Counted from the stretch's first letter, positions 1 to 9,593 are shown. The stretch: 64,000 nucleotides of DNA from Bradyrhizobium sp. CCBAU 53351 (GCF_015291745.1 NZ_CP030059.1:2259501-2323500), one strand, 5' to 3'. Notes: generated from the letters alone by a model not told the origin. Program-made: numbers and translations.

Positions 1-136
1 CTTGCCGCCAGCTCCTTCGCATCTGCGTTCATCCCGTTATACTCGCCGGTTAAAGCCGATATGCCGTTTTTGTTGTTCGGTCGACGCGAGCATGCGTCTA
101 CAGTCTTCGAACACTGCTAGCCGACCGGACAGGAAA

Positions 137-679
137 ATGCACGCGCGCGCTGACGCTCCCGACACGGCCCCGACTTGGCCCGATGATATCTTTGCAACCC
201 TGCAACGCTTCGACGTCCGCCAGGTGCCTTATGTGCCTGACGCAGGCCATTCGAAGCTGATCAACCGCGTGTTGGCCTCACCGACGATGCGCGGCATTCC
301 CCTGACGACGGAGGAGGAGGGCGTTGCGCTCCTCGCCGGCGCCTGGACCGGCGGGCAGCGCGGCGTGCTGCTGATGCAGTCGAGCGGCGTCGGCAATTGC
401 ATCAACATGCTGTCGCTGATCCCGATCCTGCGCTTTCCATTCCTCACCCTCGTGACCATGCGCGGCGAGTGGGGCGAGTTCAACCCGTGGCAGGTGCCGA
501 TGGGATCGACCACGCAGGGCGTGTTCGAGCTCTCGGGCGTCCAGGTGCTGCGCGCCTCGCACGCGGCCGAGGTGCCGGCCGTGTTGGAGGCGGCTGCATC
601 GCAGGCCTACAACGCGCTGACGCCCACCGCTGTCCTCCTGTCGCAGCGCCTGATCGGCGCTAAGGTTTTCACCAAATGA
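137..679 (+). CDS. Thiamine-diphosphate-dependent decarboxylase, alpha (Pyr-domain) subunit
   Basis: A 180-residue protein resembling the N-terminal half of sulfopyruvate/phosphonopyruvate decarboxylases (ComD type). The stretch TTEEEGVALLAGA holds the glutamate that normally activates the thiamine aminopyrimidine ring, followed by a glycine-rich QSSGVGN segment. The frame stays open to the window start, but ATG 137 has an AGGAAA ribosome site just upstream and the protein then begins near the family start. Its stop overlaps the next gene by four bases (ATGA), so the two halves are translationally coupled and should form one alpha/beta enzyme. The 2-oxo acid substrate cannot be read from sequence; sulfopyruvate, phosphonopyruvate or a related acid are all possible. 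Confidence 0.75.
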   Translation: MHARADAPDTAPTWPDDIFATLQRFDVRQVPYVPDAGHSKLINRVLASPTMRGIPLTTEEEGVALLAGAWTGGQRGVLLMQSSGVGNCINMLSLIPILRFPFLTLVTMRGEWGEFNPWQVPMGSTTQGVFELSGVQVLRASHAAEVPAVLEAAASQAYNALTPTAVLLSQRLIGAKVFTK

Positions 680-1266
680 GCAAGGCCAATCTCCTCGACC
701 GCCGGCAGGTGGTCTCCACACTGCTTGCGAACCGCAAGGACGTCGTCGCGATCGGCGGCCTCGGGGCCTCCACCAACGACATGTGCGCGGCCGGCGACCA
801 CGCCCGTAACTTCTACCTCTGGGGCGGCATGGGCGGCGCTGCGATGATCGGGCTCGGCCTCGCACTGGCGCAGCCGAAGCTGCCGGTCTTGGTCATTACC
901 GGCGACGGCGAGATGCTGATGGGCCTGGGCAGCTTTGCCACCATCGGCCTGCAGAAGCCGTCCAACCTGTCGATCGCGGTGCTCGATAACGAGGCCTATG
1001 GCGAGACGGGCGGGCAGACCAGCCACACTTCGGCGGCCGCCGATCTCGTCGGCGTCGCCCGCGCCTGCGGCATCAATGACAGCCGTTCTGTCACGACCAT
1101 GGCCGAGGTCGAGGCCTTCGCCAAAGCCGTCCATGACGTCTCGGCCGGGCCGCGCTTTGCCAATATCAAGATCGGCAGCGCCGAGCTGGAGCGGATTTTG
1201 CCAAGCCGGGACGGGACTTACATTCTCAACCGGATCCGCGGCGACCTCGGCTTCCAGCCGATCTAG
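676..1266 (+). CDS. Thiamine-diphosphate-dependent decarboxylase, beta (PP-domain) subunit
   Basis: A 196-residue partner of the preceding gene, matching the C-terminal diphosphate-binding domain of the same enzymes (ComE type). The metal/diphosphate motif is visible as GDGEMLMGLG followed, about 25 residues later, by LDNEAYGETGG, the expected GDG...N pattern. The start ATG overlaps the alpha stop. Single-chain decarboxylases of this superfamily have both domains in one polypeptide of about 550 residues; here the central domain is missing and the halves are separate genes, as in ComDE. No sulfolactate or phosphonate genes lie next to it, so its pathway is open. Confidence 0.75.
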   Translation: MSKANLLDRRQVVSTLLANRKDVVAIGGLGASTNDMCAAGDHARNFYLWGGMGGAAMIGLGLALAQPKLPVLVITGDGEMLMGLGSFATIGLQKPSNLSIAVLDNEAYGETGGQTSHTSAAADLVGVARACGINDSRSVTTMAEVEAFAKAVHDVSAGPRFANIKIGSAELERILPSRDGTYILNRIRGDLGFQPI

Positions 1267-1388
1267 GGCGGCCCTGTCCCTTCCGGTGGCGCCTAGGGCC
1301 TGCACGCGACCCGAGCGGGCGGGATCAATTTCCACTGAATTTACAACGCACTTAGGTTGCGATGCAACATAATGCTTGACTTCTGCGT

Positions 1389-1408
1389 GGGTGAGTGCTT
1401 ACTCACCC
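1389..1408. promoter_or_regulatory. Perfect 8+8 palindrome, likely TetR operator
   Basis: GGGTGAGTGCTTACTCACCC is a perfect inverted repeat (8-bp arms, 4-bp spacer) that ends three bases before the first possible start codon of the tetR gene. Its shape and position fit autoregulation of the tetR-efflux operon by its own repressor. A smaller repeat, GTTGC-GAT-GCAAC, lies at 1356-1368, followed by a possible -10 box (CATAAT, 1368-1373). Confidence 0.6.
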
Positions 1409-1411
1409 AGC

Positions 1412-2113
1412 ATGAGCTCATTGCGTATGACGAGCGACCTGAGGCGTCAATTGATCCTCGGTGCCGCGAAGCGCTGCTTTGCCCGACATGGCTATACCGG
1501 CACCACGACGAAGAGCGTGGCGGCCGCCGCTGCCATTTCCGAGGCGCTGCTGTTCAAGCATTTCCCGTCCAAGGCGGCGCTCTACGCCGAAATCCTCAGC
1601 GACGAATGCGAGGCCGATCCGGCGCTCACCGAACTTCTCGAACGGGAGCCTTCGACCGCCACACTGGTCGAGGTGATCCGCGGCATGGTCCAGCATTTCC
1701 TCCACATCGCCGATGGTCCCGATCAGGAAGAGGCACAGCGATTGCGACTGATGGCCACGAGCCATTTGGATGATGGCGAATTCGCCCGGTTGCTGTATGC
1801 CAAGATCGAGACGCTGATCGGGGCGATCTTCGTCGCCTCGCTCGAACGTGCCGTTGTCGCCGGGGACGCGCGGCCATGCAGCGGCGATCCGCTCAACCTG
1901 TTCTGGTTTGCGCATCACACGGTGATGACCACGGCGCTGACCAGACTTTCGGCCACGCCTTGCCTGGTCTACGGCAAGGCTGACGACCTCGAGCGGCAGC
2001 TGTGTGAGTTTCTCCTGAGGGGTATCGGACTTAACGACGCCGCAATTGCTTCGCATCTGGGCCACGATCAGGCCGCGGATGCCGGCAGGACGGCGATTGC
2101 AGAAAGTGCATGA
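1412..2113 (+). CDS. TetR/AcrR-family repressor of the adjacent RND efflux operon
   Basis: About 233 residues from ATG 1412, or 228 from ATG 1427, which is the better match to the start of the helix-turn-helix. The N-terminus shows the TetR signature: a helix with QLILGAAKRCFARHGY, then TTTKSVAAAAAISEALLFKHFPSK as the recognition helix region and the aromatic wing. The remaining residues form the variable ligand-binding domain. The stop codon is one base from the start of the membrane-fusion gene, so the three genes form an operon under the palindrome at 1389. The expected role is drug- or metabolite-responsive repression of efflux; the inducer is unknown. Confidence 0.8.
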   Translation: MSSLRMTSDLRRQLILGAAKRCFARHGYTGTTTKSVAAAAAISEALLFKHFPSKAALYAEILSDECEADPALTELLEREPSTATLVEVIRGMVQHFLHIADGPDQEEAQRLRLMATSHLDDGEFARLLYAKIETLIGAIFVASLERAVVAGDARPCSGDPLNLFWFAHHTVMTTALTRLSATPCLVYGKADDLERQLCEFLLRGIGLNDAAIASHLGHDQAADAGRTAIAESA

Positions 2114-2114
2114 C

Positions 2115-3308
2115 ATGAACATCGTAACCGAACATAAGATTTCGGGCGAACCGATCGACAACAAGGCTCCCAAGCGTCCGGTCCGGCCGGTGCTCTGGTT
2201 CATCATCGTCGGCACGCTGCTGGCCGCGCTCGTCGGCGGCCTCGTCTGGTTCAATTATTTCCGCGGCCAGATGATCAAGCAGTTCTTCGCCAACAACAAG
2301 CCGCCGCCGACCGCGGTCAGCGCGGCGGAGGCGAAATCCGAAGTGGTGCCGAACCTGCTCACCGCGGTCGGCGGCCTCGTCGCCGTGCACCAGGTCGACG
2401 TCAGCGCCGACGTCAACGGCCGCGTCACCGAGATCAAGTTCGAGCCGGGCACGCGTGTCGAGGCCGGCACGCCGCTTGTGCAACTGTTCGACGCGCCGGA
2501 GCAGGGCGACCTCGCCAACTACAAGGCCCAGGCAACCGTCGCGCAGCTGTCGCTCGATCGCGCCAAGCAGCTCGCCTCGCGCCAGTTCGGGCCGCAGGCC
2601 ACCGTCGATTCCGCGCAGGCTGCCTATGACCAGGCGCAGGCCGGCATCGCCAAGACTGAAGCGCTGATCTCGCAGAAGCTGGTGCGCGCACCCTTCGCCG
2701 GTGATCTCGGCGTCCGCAAGGTCGAGGTCGGTCAATATCTGACGGCAGGCACGGCGATCGTGTCGCTGACCGACCTTTCCGAACTGTGGGCCAACTTCAC
2801 GGTGACCGAGAAGGATTCCGGCAGCCTCAAGGTCGGCCAGACCGTCCGCCTCAAGGTCGATGCCTATCCGGGCCGGATCTTTGAGGGCAAGATCACCACG
2901 ATCGAGCCGCAGATCTCGGCCGACACCCGCAACATCCGCGTGCAGGCGACCGTTGCCAATCCGGAGAAGATCCTTAAGCCCGGCATGTTCGTGAACACCA
3001 CGGTGGTGCTGCCGGACAAGCCGGCCGTGATCACCGTGCCGGAGACGGCGGTCGACTACACGCTGTACGGCGATTCCGTGTTCGTGATCACCGAGAAGAA
3101 AGGAGAGGATGGCAAGACCAGTCTCTCCGCGGTGCGCACCTTCGTGCAGACCGGCAGCCGGGTCGAAGGTCGCGTCGAGATCATCAAGGGTCTGAAGGCG
3201 GGCGACAAGGTCGTCGCCGTCGGCCAGCTCAAGCTGCAATCGGGCGCTGCGGTGTCGATTTCGACCGACCCGGTTCCGCAGATCCCGGCGCAGCCGCCGC
3301 GCTACTGA
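2115..3308 (+). CDS. RND efflux periplasmic adaptor (membrane fusion protein)
   Basis: A 397-residue AcrA/MexA-type adaptor. A single N-terminal membrane segment (about residues 28-50, VLWFIIVGTLLAALVGGLVW) without a lipobox suggests membrane anchoring rather than lipidation. Then follow the barrel-sandwich hybrid (VSADVNGRVTEIKFEPGTRV), a short alpha hairpin rich in Ala/Gln, the second half of the lipoyl-like domain (RAPFAGDLGVRKVEVGQYL) and the beta-barrel and membrane-proximal domains. ATG 2115 is chosen because it follows the tetR stop directly and keeps the membrane anchor. It should link the inner-membrane pump encoded next to an outer-membrane channel encoded elsewhere; none is in this operon. 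Confidence 0.88.
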   Translation: MNIVTEHKISGEPIDNKAPKRPVRPVLWFIIVGTLLAALVGGLVWFNYFRGQMIKQFFANNKPPPTAVSAAEAKSEVVPNLLTAVGGLVAVHQVDVSADVNGRVTEIKFEPGTRVEAGTPLVQLFDAPEQGDLANYKAQATVAQLSLDRAKQLASRQFGPQATVDSAQAAYDQAQAGIAKTEALISQKLVRAPFAGDLGVRKVEVGQYLTAGTAIVSLTDLSELWANFTVTEKDSGSLKVGQTVRLKVDAYPGRIFEGKITTIEPQISADTRNIRVQATVANPEKILKPGMFVNTTVVLPDKPAVITVPETAVDYTLYGDSVFVITEKKGEDGKTSLSAVRTFVQTGSRVEGRVEIIKGLKAGDKVVAVGQLKLQSGAAVSISTDPVPQIPAQPPRY

Positions 3309-3378
3309 TCCATGACATTCGAGTGATCCGGCCTCGCCGGATCACTTCTCTTGAGACAAAGAAATCGAGATCGCCGCG

Positions 3379-6300
3379 ATGGCCCTTACCGATATTTTCA
3401 TCAAGCGCCCGGTTCTGTCGGTCGTCGTCAGCCTGCTGATTCTGCTGATCGGCCTGCGTGCGGCGATGGTGCTGCCGATCCGGCAATATCCCAAGCTGTC
3501 GAACACGGTCATCAACATCACGACCGTCTATCCGGGCGCATCTGCGGACCTGATCCAGGGCTTCATCACGACGCCGATCGAGCAGGCGGTAGCGTCCGCC
3601 GAGGGCGTCGACTACATCACGTCGTCCTCGGTGCTCGGCACCTCGACGATCCAGGTCTACATCAAGCTGAACTTCGATCCGAACCAGGCGCTCACCGAGG
3701 TGCTGGCGAAGACGAATTCGGTCAAATATCTGATCCCGAAGGAATCCAACGACCCGATCGTCACCAAGACCACGGGCCAGACCACGGCCGTGATGTATCT
3801 CGGCTTCTCGTCCGAGGAGCTCTCGGGCTCGGCGATCTCGGATTATCTGACGCGCGTGGTGCAGCCGGTGCTGTCGACCGTCGACGGCGTGGCTTCCGCC
3901 GACATCCTCGGCGGGCAGACCTTCGCGATGCGGCTGTGGCTCGACCCCGAGAAGATGGCCGGCCGCAACGTGTCGCCGGCGGACGTGGCGTCGGCGATCC
4001 AGGCCAACAACTTCCAGTCCGCGGCCGGACAGGCCAAGGGCTATCTGATCGTCTCGAACGTCTCGACGAATACGGGCCTGACCAACGTCGACCAGTTCAA
4101 GAAGATGATCGTCAAGGCGAAGGACGGCGGCTTCGTACGAATGGAGGACATCGCCACCGTCGAGCTCGCCGCCCAGAGCACCGATGCGAGCGTCGCCTTC
4201 AACGGCGAGCACGCGATCTTCATCGGTGTGCAGGCCACCCCACAGGGTAACCCCTTGACGCTGGTCAAGGGCGTGCGCGCGCTGTTCCCCGAGCTCGAAC
4301 GCAATCTGCCGCCGTCGATGAAGATGAAGGTCGCCTACGACTCGACCAAGTTCATCCAGTCCTCGATCGACGAGGTGGAGAAGACGCTGGGCGAAGCCGT
4401 GATCATCGTGATCGTGGTCATCTTCCTGTTCCTGGCCTCGCTGCGGTCGGTCATCATCCCGGTCGTCACGATTCCCTTGTCGATGATCGGCGTCTGCACC
4501 CTGATGCTGGCGCTGGGATTCAGCTTCAACCTTCTGACGCTGCTCGCGATGGTGCTGGCGATCGGTCTCGTGGTCGATGACGCCATCGTCGTGGTGGAGA
4601 ACATCCATCGCCATCTGGAGGAGGGCAAGACGCCGGTCCAGGCGTCGTTGCAAGGCGCGCGCGAGATCGTTGGTCCCGTCATCTCGATGACCATCACGCT
4701 GGCCGCCGTGTACGCGCCGATCGGCTTCCTCGGCGGCCTCACCGGTTCGCTGTTCCGCGAGTTCGCCTTTACGCTGGCGGGTTCGGTGATCGTGTCGGGC
4801 GTGATCGCGCTAACCTTGTCGCCGATGATGTGCTCGGTGCTGCTGAAGAACACCGAAGAGGGCCGCTTCGCCAAGCTCGTCAACCGGGTGTTCGGCGCGC
4901 TGACGCGCTGGTATGGCCGCAGGCTCGACCGCTCGCTCGACTACAAGGCGATCACGGGCCTGTTCGCGATCACCATCCTCGGGCTCGTCGGCTTCCTCTA
5001 CATGCACACCTCGAAAGAGCTGGCGCCGGAGGAAGACCAGGGCATCGTGTTCGCGGTCACCAAGGCACCGAAATACGCCAATATCGACTATGTCGATTTC
5101 TATGGCGAGAAACTCGACGAGAAATTCCAGCAATTCCCCGAGACCGATCTGCGCTTCGTGCTGAACGGCATCAACGGCCCGCAGGGCGGCATCGCCGGCA
5201 TGCTGCTCAAGCCCTGGGACGAGCGCAAGCGCTCGTCTATCGCTCTGAAGCCGCTGGTGCAGGCCGAACTCTCCAAGATCGAGGGCGTGCAAGCGTTCGC
5301 CTTCAACCTGCCGCCCCTGCCTGGCGGGCCCGGCGGCCTGCCGGTTCAGATGGTGATCAACTCCACGGCGGGGTTCCAGACGGTTTACGAGCAGATGGAG
5401 AAGCTGAAGGACGCAGCCCGCAAGAGCGGCATGTTCATCGTCTCCGATAGCGATCTCAACTTCAACCAGCCCAATGTGAAGGTGACGATCGACCGCAGCA
5501 AGGCGCAGGATCTCGGCGTCAACATGCAGAACCTCGGTGCGACGCTCGCCGTGCTGCTCGGCGGTAACTACGTCAACCGTTTCAATCTCGAGGGGCGGTC
5601 CTATCAGGTGATCCCGCAGGTGCCGCGCGCCAAGCGGCTGTCGCCGGAATCGCTCGGCGGTTACTACGTGACGACCAATACCGGCCAGCAGCTTCCGCTG
5701 TCGACGGTGGTGTCGATCCAGACCAAGACCGATCCAAATTCGCTGACGCACTACAATCAGCTCAATTCGGCGACGTTCTCGGCGGTGCCGATGCCCGGCG
5801 TGACGGTCGGCGCGGCGGTCGACTTCCTCGAAAGCGAGGCCAAGAAGCTGCCGCAGGGCTTCAGCCATGACTATCTGGCGGATTCCCGGCAATATGTTCA
5901 GGAGGGCAACCAGCTCGCGATCACCTTCGGCTTCGCCCTGATCATCATCTTCCTGGTGCTCGCGGCGCAGTTCGAGAGCTTGCGCGACCCGCTGGTGATC
6001 ATGATCTCGGTGCCGATGGCGATCGTCGGCGCGCTGATCCCGCTGTTCTTCGGCGTCGCGACCATGAACATCTACACACAGGTCGGGCTGCTGACCCTGG
6101 TCGGCCTGATCACCAAGCACGGTATCCTGATGGTGGAGTTCGCCAACGAGCTCCAGGTCAACGAGCGGCTCGACCGCCGCTCGGCCATCGAAATGTCGGC
6201 CCGCATCCGCCTGCGGCCGATCCTGATGACCACGGCCGCGATGGTGACCGGCCTGATCCCGCTTCTGACCGCGACCGGCGCGGGCGCGGCCAGCCGCTTC

Positions 6301-6474
6301 TCGATCGGCCTCGTCGTCGTCGCGGGCATGTCGATCGGCACGCTGTTCACGCTGTTCGTGCTGCCGGCGGTGTACGTCGTGCTGGCGACCGACCACCGTG
6401 CCGCGGCCGATTCCGAGCGGAACAAGCAGGTTGCCGAGCTCGATCTCGACGCCAAGGCCCTGCGGCCGACCTGA
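3379..6474 (+). CDS. RND-family multidrug efflux permease (AcrB/MexB-like)
   Basis: A 1031-residue inner-membrane proton/drug antiporter of the HAE1 group. It opens with the standard MALTDIFIKRPVLSVVVSLL transmembrane segment and has two repeats of six helices separated by large periplasmic loops. The proton-relay aspartates are visible in TM4 as GLVVDDAIVVVENI (D400, D401). The second half has the matching QVGLLTLVGLITKHGILMVEFAN segment with its conserved lysine. Length is normal for the family. It lies 70 bases after the adaptor gene and is followed by a strong terminator. Substrate range cannot be read from sequence. Confidence 0.92.
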   Translation: MALTDIFIKRPVLSVVVSLLILLIGLRAAMVLPIRQYPKLSNTVINITTVYPGASADLIQGFITTPIEQAVASAEGVDYITSSSVLGTSTIQVYIKLNFDPNQALTEVLAKTNSVKYLIPKESNDPIVTKTTGQTTAVMYLGFSSEELSGSAISDYLTRVVQPVLSTVDGVASADILGGQTFAMRLWLDPEKMAGRNVSPADVASAIQANNFQSAAGQAKGYLIVSNVSTNTGLTNVDQFKKMIVKAKDGGFVRMEDIATVELAAQSTDASVAFNGEHAIFIGVQATPQGNPLTLVKGVRALFPELERNLPPSMKMKVAYDSTKFIQSSIDEVEKTLGEAVIIVIVVIFLFLASLRSVIIPVVTIPLSMIGVCTLMLALGFSFNLLTLLAMVLAIGLVVDDAIVVVENIHRHLEEGKTPVQASLQGAREIVGPVISMTITLAAVYAPIGFLGGLTGSLFREFAFTLAGSVIVSGVIALTLSPMMCSVLLKNTEEGRFAKLVNRVFGALTRWYGRRLDRSLDYKAITGLFAITILGLVGFLYMHTSKELAPEEDQGIVFAVTKAPKYANIDYVDFYGEKLDEKFQQFPETDLRFVLNGINGPQGGIAGMLLKPWDERKRSSIALKPLVQAELSKIEGVQAFAFNLPPLPGGPGGLPVQMVINSTAGFQTVYEQMEKLKDAARKSGMFIVSDSDLNFNQPNVKVTIDRSKAQDLGVNMQNLGATLAVLLGGNYVNRFNLEGRSYQVIPQVPRAKRLSPESLGGYYVTTNTGQQLPLSTVVSIQTKTDPNSLTHYNQLNSATFSAVPMPGVTVGAAVDFLESEAKKLPQGFSHDYLADSRQYVQEGNQLAITFGFALIIIFLVLAAQFESLRDPLVIMISVPMAIVGALIPLFFGVATMNIYTQVGLLTLVGLITKHGILMVEFANELQVNERLDRRSAIEMSARIRLRPILMTTAAMVTGLIPLLTATGAGAASRFSIGLVVVAGMSIGTLFTLFVLPAVYVVLATDHRAAADSERNKQVAELDLDAKALRPT

Positions 6475-6496
6475 AGCTGTCAGCAAGCGAACCAGG

Positions 6497-6530
6497 GGGC
6501 GGCAGCGGTCCATCCGCTGCCGCCCTTTTT
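6497..6530 (+). terminator. Rho-independent terminator of the RND operon
   Basis: A perfect 12-bp stem (GGGCGGCAGCGG / CCGCTGCCGCCC) with a TCCAT loop, followed by five T residues, 22 bases after the permease stop. Confidence 0.9.
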
Positions 6531-6630
6531 CGTTGTGCCACCGCATCCGCAGTCGGCGCCGCAGCCCTGGGGGGCGCGGCCTCCTGCGCTCGCAAGAGAC
6601 AAGGTCCGCGCTTCTTGCTAGTTTCGCGGG

Positions 6631-9207
6631 ATGAGCCTTTCCCTCCATCCTGACACCCCGCAAGCTGGGACGCTGCCGAGCGCGGCTCCGGCTGGCGCCG
6701 CCTCCGGCGCGGGACGGGGGATCCGGGCGCGGCTGTTCACCAAATACGTTGCGCTGTTCGTGGCCGTCGTCGCCATCGCGCTGCTGGCCAACGGCCTGTT
6801 CGAGGTCTTCTTCTATTATCGTGAGCACAAGGCCTCGCTGATCCAGGTCCAGCATGAGCAGGCCGAAGCAGCCGCGGCCAAGATCGGCCAGTTCGTCAAG
6901 GAGATCGAGAGCCAGCTCGGCTGGACCACGCAACTGCCGTGGTCGGCGAGCTCGATCGAGCAGCGCCGGTTCGACGCGCTGCGGCTGCTGCGTCAGGTAC
7001 CTGCCATCACCGAGCTTGCCCAGGTGGATTCGACCGGCAAGGAACGGTTGCGGGTCTCGCGGCTGGCGATGGACGCGATCGAGAGCGGGACCGACCTGTC
7101 CGGTGACCCCAAGTTCATCGAGGCGGTCGCCCACAAGGTCTATTACGGGCCGGTCTATTTCCGCCGGGAGTCCGAGCCCTACATGACGCTGGCGCTGGCC
7201 GGCGCGCGCAAGGATGCCGGTGTCAGCATCGCCGAGGTCAATCTCAAGCTGATCTGGGACGTGGTTTCGCAGATCAAGGTCGGCCAGCGCGGGCACGCCT
7301 ATGTGGTCGGCCCGGAAGGCCGCCTGATCGCCCACCCCGACATCAGTCTCGTGCTGCGCAACACCGACATGTCCGGCCTCGCACAGGTGCGCGCCGCGCA
7401 AGCTGCCGGCGGCACGATGCCGGATGCGCTCGAGGAAGCGCGCAACATCCAGGGCCAGAAGGTCCTGACCGCCTCGGCGCCGATCGAGCCGCTGCACTGG
7501 ACCATGTTCGTCGAGCTGCCCGTCGAGGAGGCCTATGCATCGCTCTACGCCTCGCTGCAGCGGCTCGCGATCGTGCTGCTCGCGGCGTCGATCTTCGCGG
7601 TGCTTGCGGGGATATTCCTCGCGCGCCGTATGGTCGGGCCGATCCAGGCGCTGCGCAGCGGCGCTGAAAGGATCGGTGGTGGCGATTTCTCCCAGCGCAT
7701 CGCGATCCGGACGGGCGACGAGCTCGAAGGGCTCGCCGACCAGTTCAACGACATGGGCGCGCGCCTGCAGGAATCCTATGCGGACCTCGAAAACAAGGTC
7801 GAACGGCGAACTGCGGAATTGAGCGAGTCCTTGCAGCAGCAGACCGCGACCGCCGACGTGCTGAAGGTCATCAGCCGTTCGGCGTTCGATCTGCAGACCG
7901 TGCTGAACACGCTGGTCGCATCGGCCGCGCGCTTGTGCGACGCGGACGAGGGCACGATCTTCCGGCCTCGCGACGGCGTTTTCTATTTGGCGGCAAGCTG
8001 CGGGCTCGACGCGGAGCAGGAAAGCAAGCTTCGGACTTTCGCCTCCGTACCGGAGCGTGGGAGTGTGGTCGGGCGTACACTGCTCGATGGCAAGACGGTC
8101 CATGTTCCGGACGTGCAGGCCGACCCGGACTATGCCCCCTCGGCCGCGCGCCGGCGTTCCATCGTACGTACGATGCTCGGTGTCCCTCTCCTTCGAGAGG
8201 GGACACCGATCGGCGTGTTCGTCCTGACGCGGCATATGGTGCGGCCCTTTAGCGACAAGCAAATAGAACTCGCTACGACCTTCGCAGATCAGGCCCTCAT
8301 CGCGATCGAGAATGTCCGACTGTTCGAGGAGGTTCAGGAACGCACGACAGAACTGTCGCGATCGCTCGACGATCTGCGCACCGCGCAGGACCGCCTTGTC
8401 CAGACCGAAAAGCTCGCGTCCCTCGGCCAGCTCACCGCTGGCATCGCTCACGAGATCAAGAACCCGCTCAACTTCGTCAACAATTTCTCCGCTCTCTCGA
8501 CGGAGCTGATCGACGAGCTCAACGAGGTGCTCGAAGCGGCAAGCCTCGACGGCAAGACCAAACAAGAGGTCGACGAGCTCACCCACATGCTCAAGGGCAA
8601 CCTCGAGAAGGTGGTGCAGCACGGCAAGCGCGCCGATTCCATCGTCAGGAACATGCTGTTGCATTCGCGCGAAGGCTCCGGCGAGCATCGCGCCGTCGAT
8701 ATCAATGCGGTCGTGGAGGAGAGCCTCAACCTCGCCTATCACGGCGCGCGCGCCGAACGACCGTCTTTCAACGTCGCGCTTCAGCGCGCCCTCGATCCCG
8801 CCGCCGGCATGGTCGACATCTATCCGCAGGAGATCACGCGCGTCCTCCTCAATTTGATCTCCAACGGATTCTATGCCGCCGCCAAGCGCAAGGAGAGCGC
8901 GGGCGACGCGTTCGAGCCCACCTTGAGCGCCGCGACCAAGGACCTCGGCGCCAGGGTCGAAATCCGGATCCGTGACAACGGCACCGGCATTCCGCCCGAG
9001 GTGATGGAGAAGATGTTCAATCCCTTCTTCACCACCAAGCCGGCCGGCGAGGGCACCGGCCTCGGCCTGTCCATGAGCCATGATATCGTCGTGAAACAGC
9101 ACGGCGGCACCATCGACGTGAACTCCACACCCGGTGTATTCACCGAATTCGTCATCACCCTGCCGCGCACGATGACGGCAGGCGACACTTCCGGAGGCAA
9201 GTCTTGA
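6631..9207 (+). CDS. Membrane sensor histidine kinase (periplasmic sensor, HAMP, GAF, HisKA, HATPase)
   Basis: 858 residues. Two membrane segments (about 39-62 and 311-333) enclose a roughly 250-residue periplasmic sensor that looks like a Cache-type domain. Then follow HAMP (about 334-390), a coiled linker, a cytoplasmic GAF domain (about 420-565), the HisKA helix with the phospho-acceptor in AHEIKNPLNF (His607) and an HATPase domain with DNGTGIPPEV and GTGLGLSMSHDIV. It therefore reads one signal outside and probably one inside the cell. It overlaps the next gene by four bases (TTGA), and two response regulators follow, so phosphate is expected to go to one or both of them. Confidence 0.9.
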   Translation: MSLSLHPDTPQAGTLPSAAPAGAASGAGRGIRARLFTKYVALFVAVVAIALLANGLFEVFFYYREHKASLIQVQHEQAEAAAAKIGQFVKEIESQLGWTTQLPWSASSIEQRRFDALRLLRQVPAITELAQVDSTGKERLRVSRLAMDAIESGTDLSGDPKFIEAVAHKVYYGPVYFRRESEPYMTLALAGARKDAGVSIAEVNLKLIWDVVSQIKVGQRGHAYVVGPEGRLIAHPDISLVLRNTDMSGLAQVRAAQAAGGTMPDALEEARNIQGQKVLTASAPIEPLHWTMFVELPVEEAYASLYASLQRLAIVLLAASIFAVLAGIFLARRMVGPIQALRSGAERIGGGDFSQRIAIRTGDELEGLADQFNDMGARLQESYADLENKVERRTAELSESLQQQTATADVLKVISRSAFDLQTVLNTLVASAARLCDADEGTIFRPRDGVFYLAASCGLDAEQESKLRTFASVPERGSVVGRTLLDGKTVHVPDVQADPDYAPSAARRRSIVRTMLGVPLLREGTPIGVFVLTRHMVRPFSDKQIELATTFADQALIAIENVRLFEEVQERTTELSRSLDDLRTAQDRLVQTEKLASLGQLTAGIAHEIKNPLNFVNNFSALSTELIDELNEVLEAASLDGKTKQEVDELTHMLKGNLEKVVQHGKRADSIVRNMLLHSREGSGEHRAVDINAVVEESLNLAYHGARAERPSFNVALQRALDPAAGMVDIYPQEITRVLLNLISNGFYAAAKRKESAGDAFEPTLSAATKDLGARVEIRIRDNGTGIPPEVMEKMFNPFFTTKPAGEGTGLGLSMSHDIVVKQHGGTIDVNSTPGVFTEFVITLPRTMTAGDTSGGKS

Positions 9208-9593
9208 ACGTTTACATCCTGGTCGTCGACGATGAGCCCGACGTCGAGGCGCTGTTCCGGCAGCAATTCCGCCGCGAGCTGCGCGCCGGCCGCTTCCAGA
9301 TGGAGTTCGCCTCGTCGGCGCCCGATGCGCTCAAGCGCGCCGCGGAGGTTCGCGACCCCTCGTTGATCCTGATCCTGTCCGACATCAATATGCCCGGCAT
9401 GAGCGGGCTGGACATGCTGCCGAAAGTTCGCGCCGCACACCCGGACGTTCCCGTGATCATGATCACGGCCTATGGTGACGCCGAGACCCGGCGGAAGGCG
9501 ATCGAGCGCGGCGCCGTCGGGCTTCTCACCAAGCCGATCGATTTCGCGCTGCTGCGGCAGGAGATCGACACGAGGCTCGAGCAAGCCGCATGA
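9204..9593 (+). CDS. Single-domain response regulator (CheY-like receiver)
   Basis: 129 residues consisting only of a receiver domain: acidic pocket VVDDEPD, phospho-acceptor Asp60 in [11 protein letters not shown], the TAYGD switch region and Lys110 in LLTKPID. It begins with TTG at 9204, overlapping the kinase stop; GGAGG lies just upstream. There is no output domain, so it may shuttle or buffer phosphate or bind a partner protein. It overlaps the cyclase gene by four bases (ATGA), which implies tight co-translation of kinase, receiver and receiver-cyclase. Confidence 0.88.
   Translation: MNVYILVVDDEPDVEALFRQQFRRELRAGRFQMEFASSAPDALKRAAEVRDPSLILILSDINMPGMSGLDMLPKVRAAHPDVPVIMITAYGDAETRRKAIERGAVGLLTKPIDFALLRQEIDTRLEQAA

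Noticed and set aside
3229..4653. A long minus-strand frame opposite the efflux genes.
   Set aside because: Low-complexity His/Arg/Asp-rich sequence with no motif; antisense shadow of the permease.
4810..9102. A 1430-codon open frame on the minus strand opposite the RND permease and the kinase.
   Set aside because: Its translation is rich in Arg, His, Asp and Leu with no domain, typical of the antisense of GC-rich genes. It runs across two well-supported plus-strand genes and a terminator.
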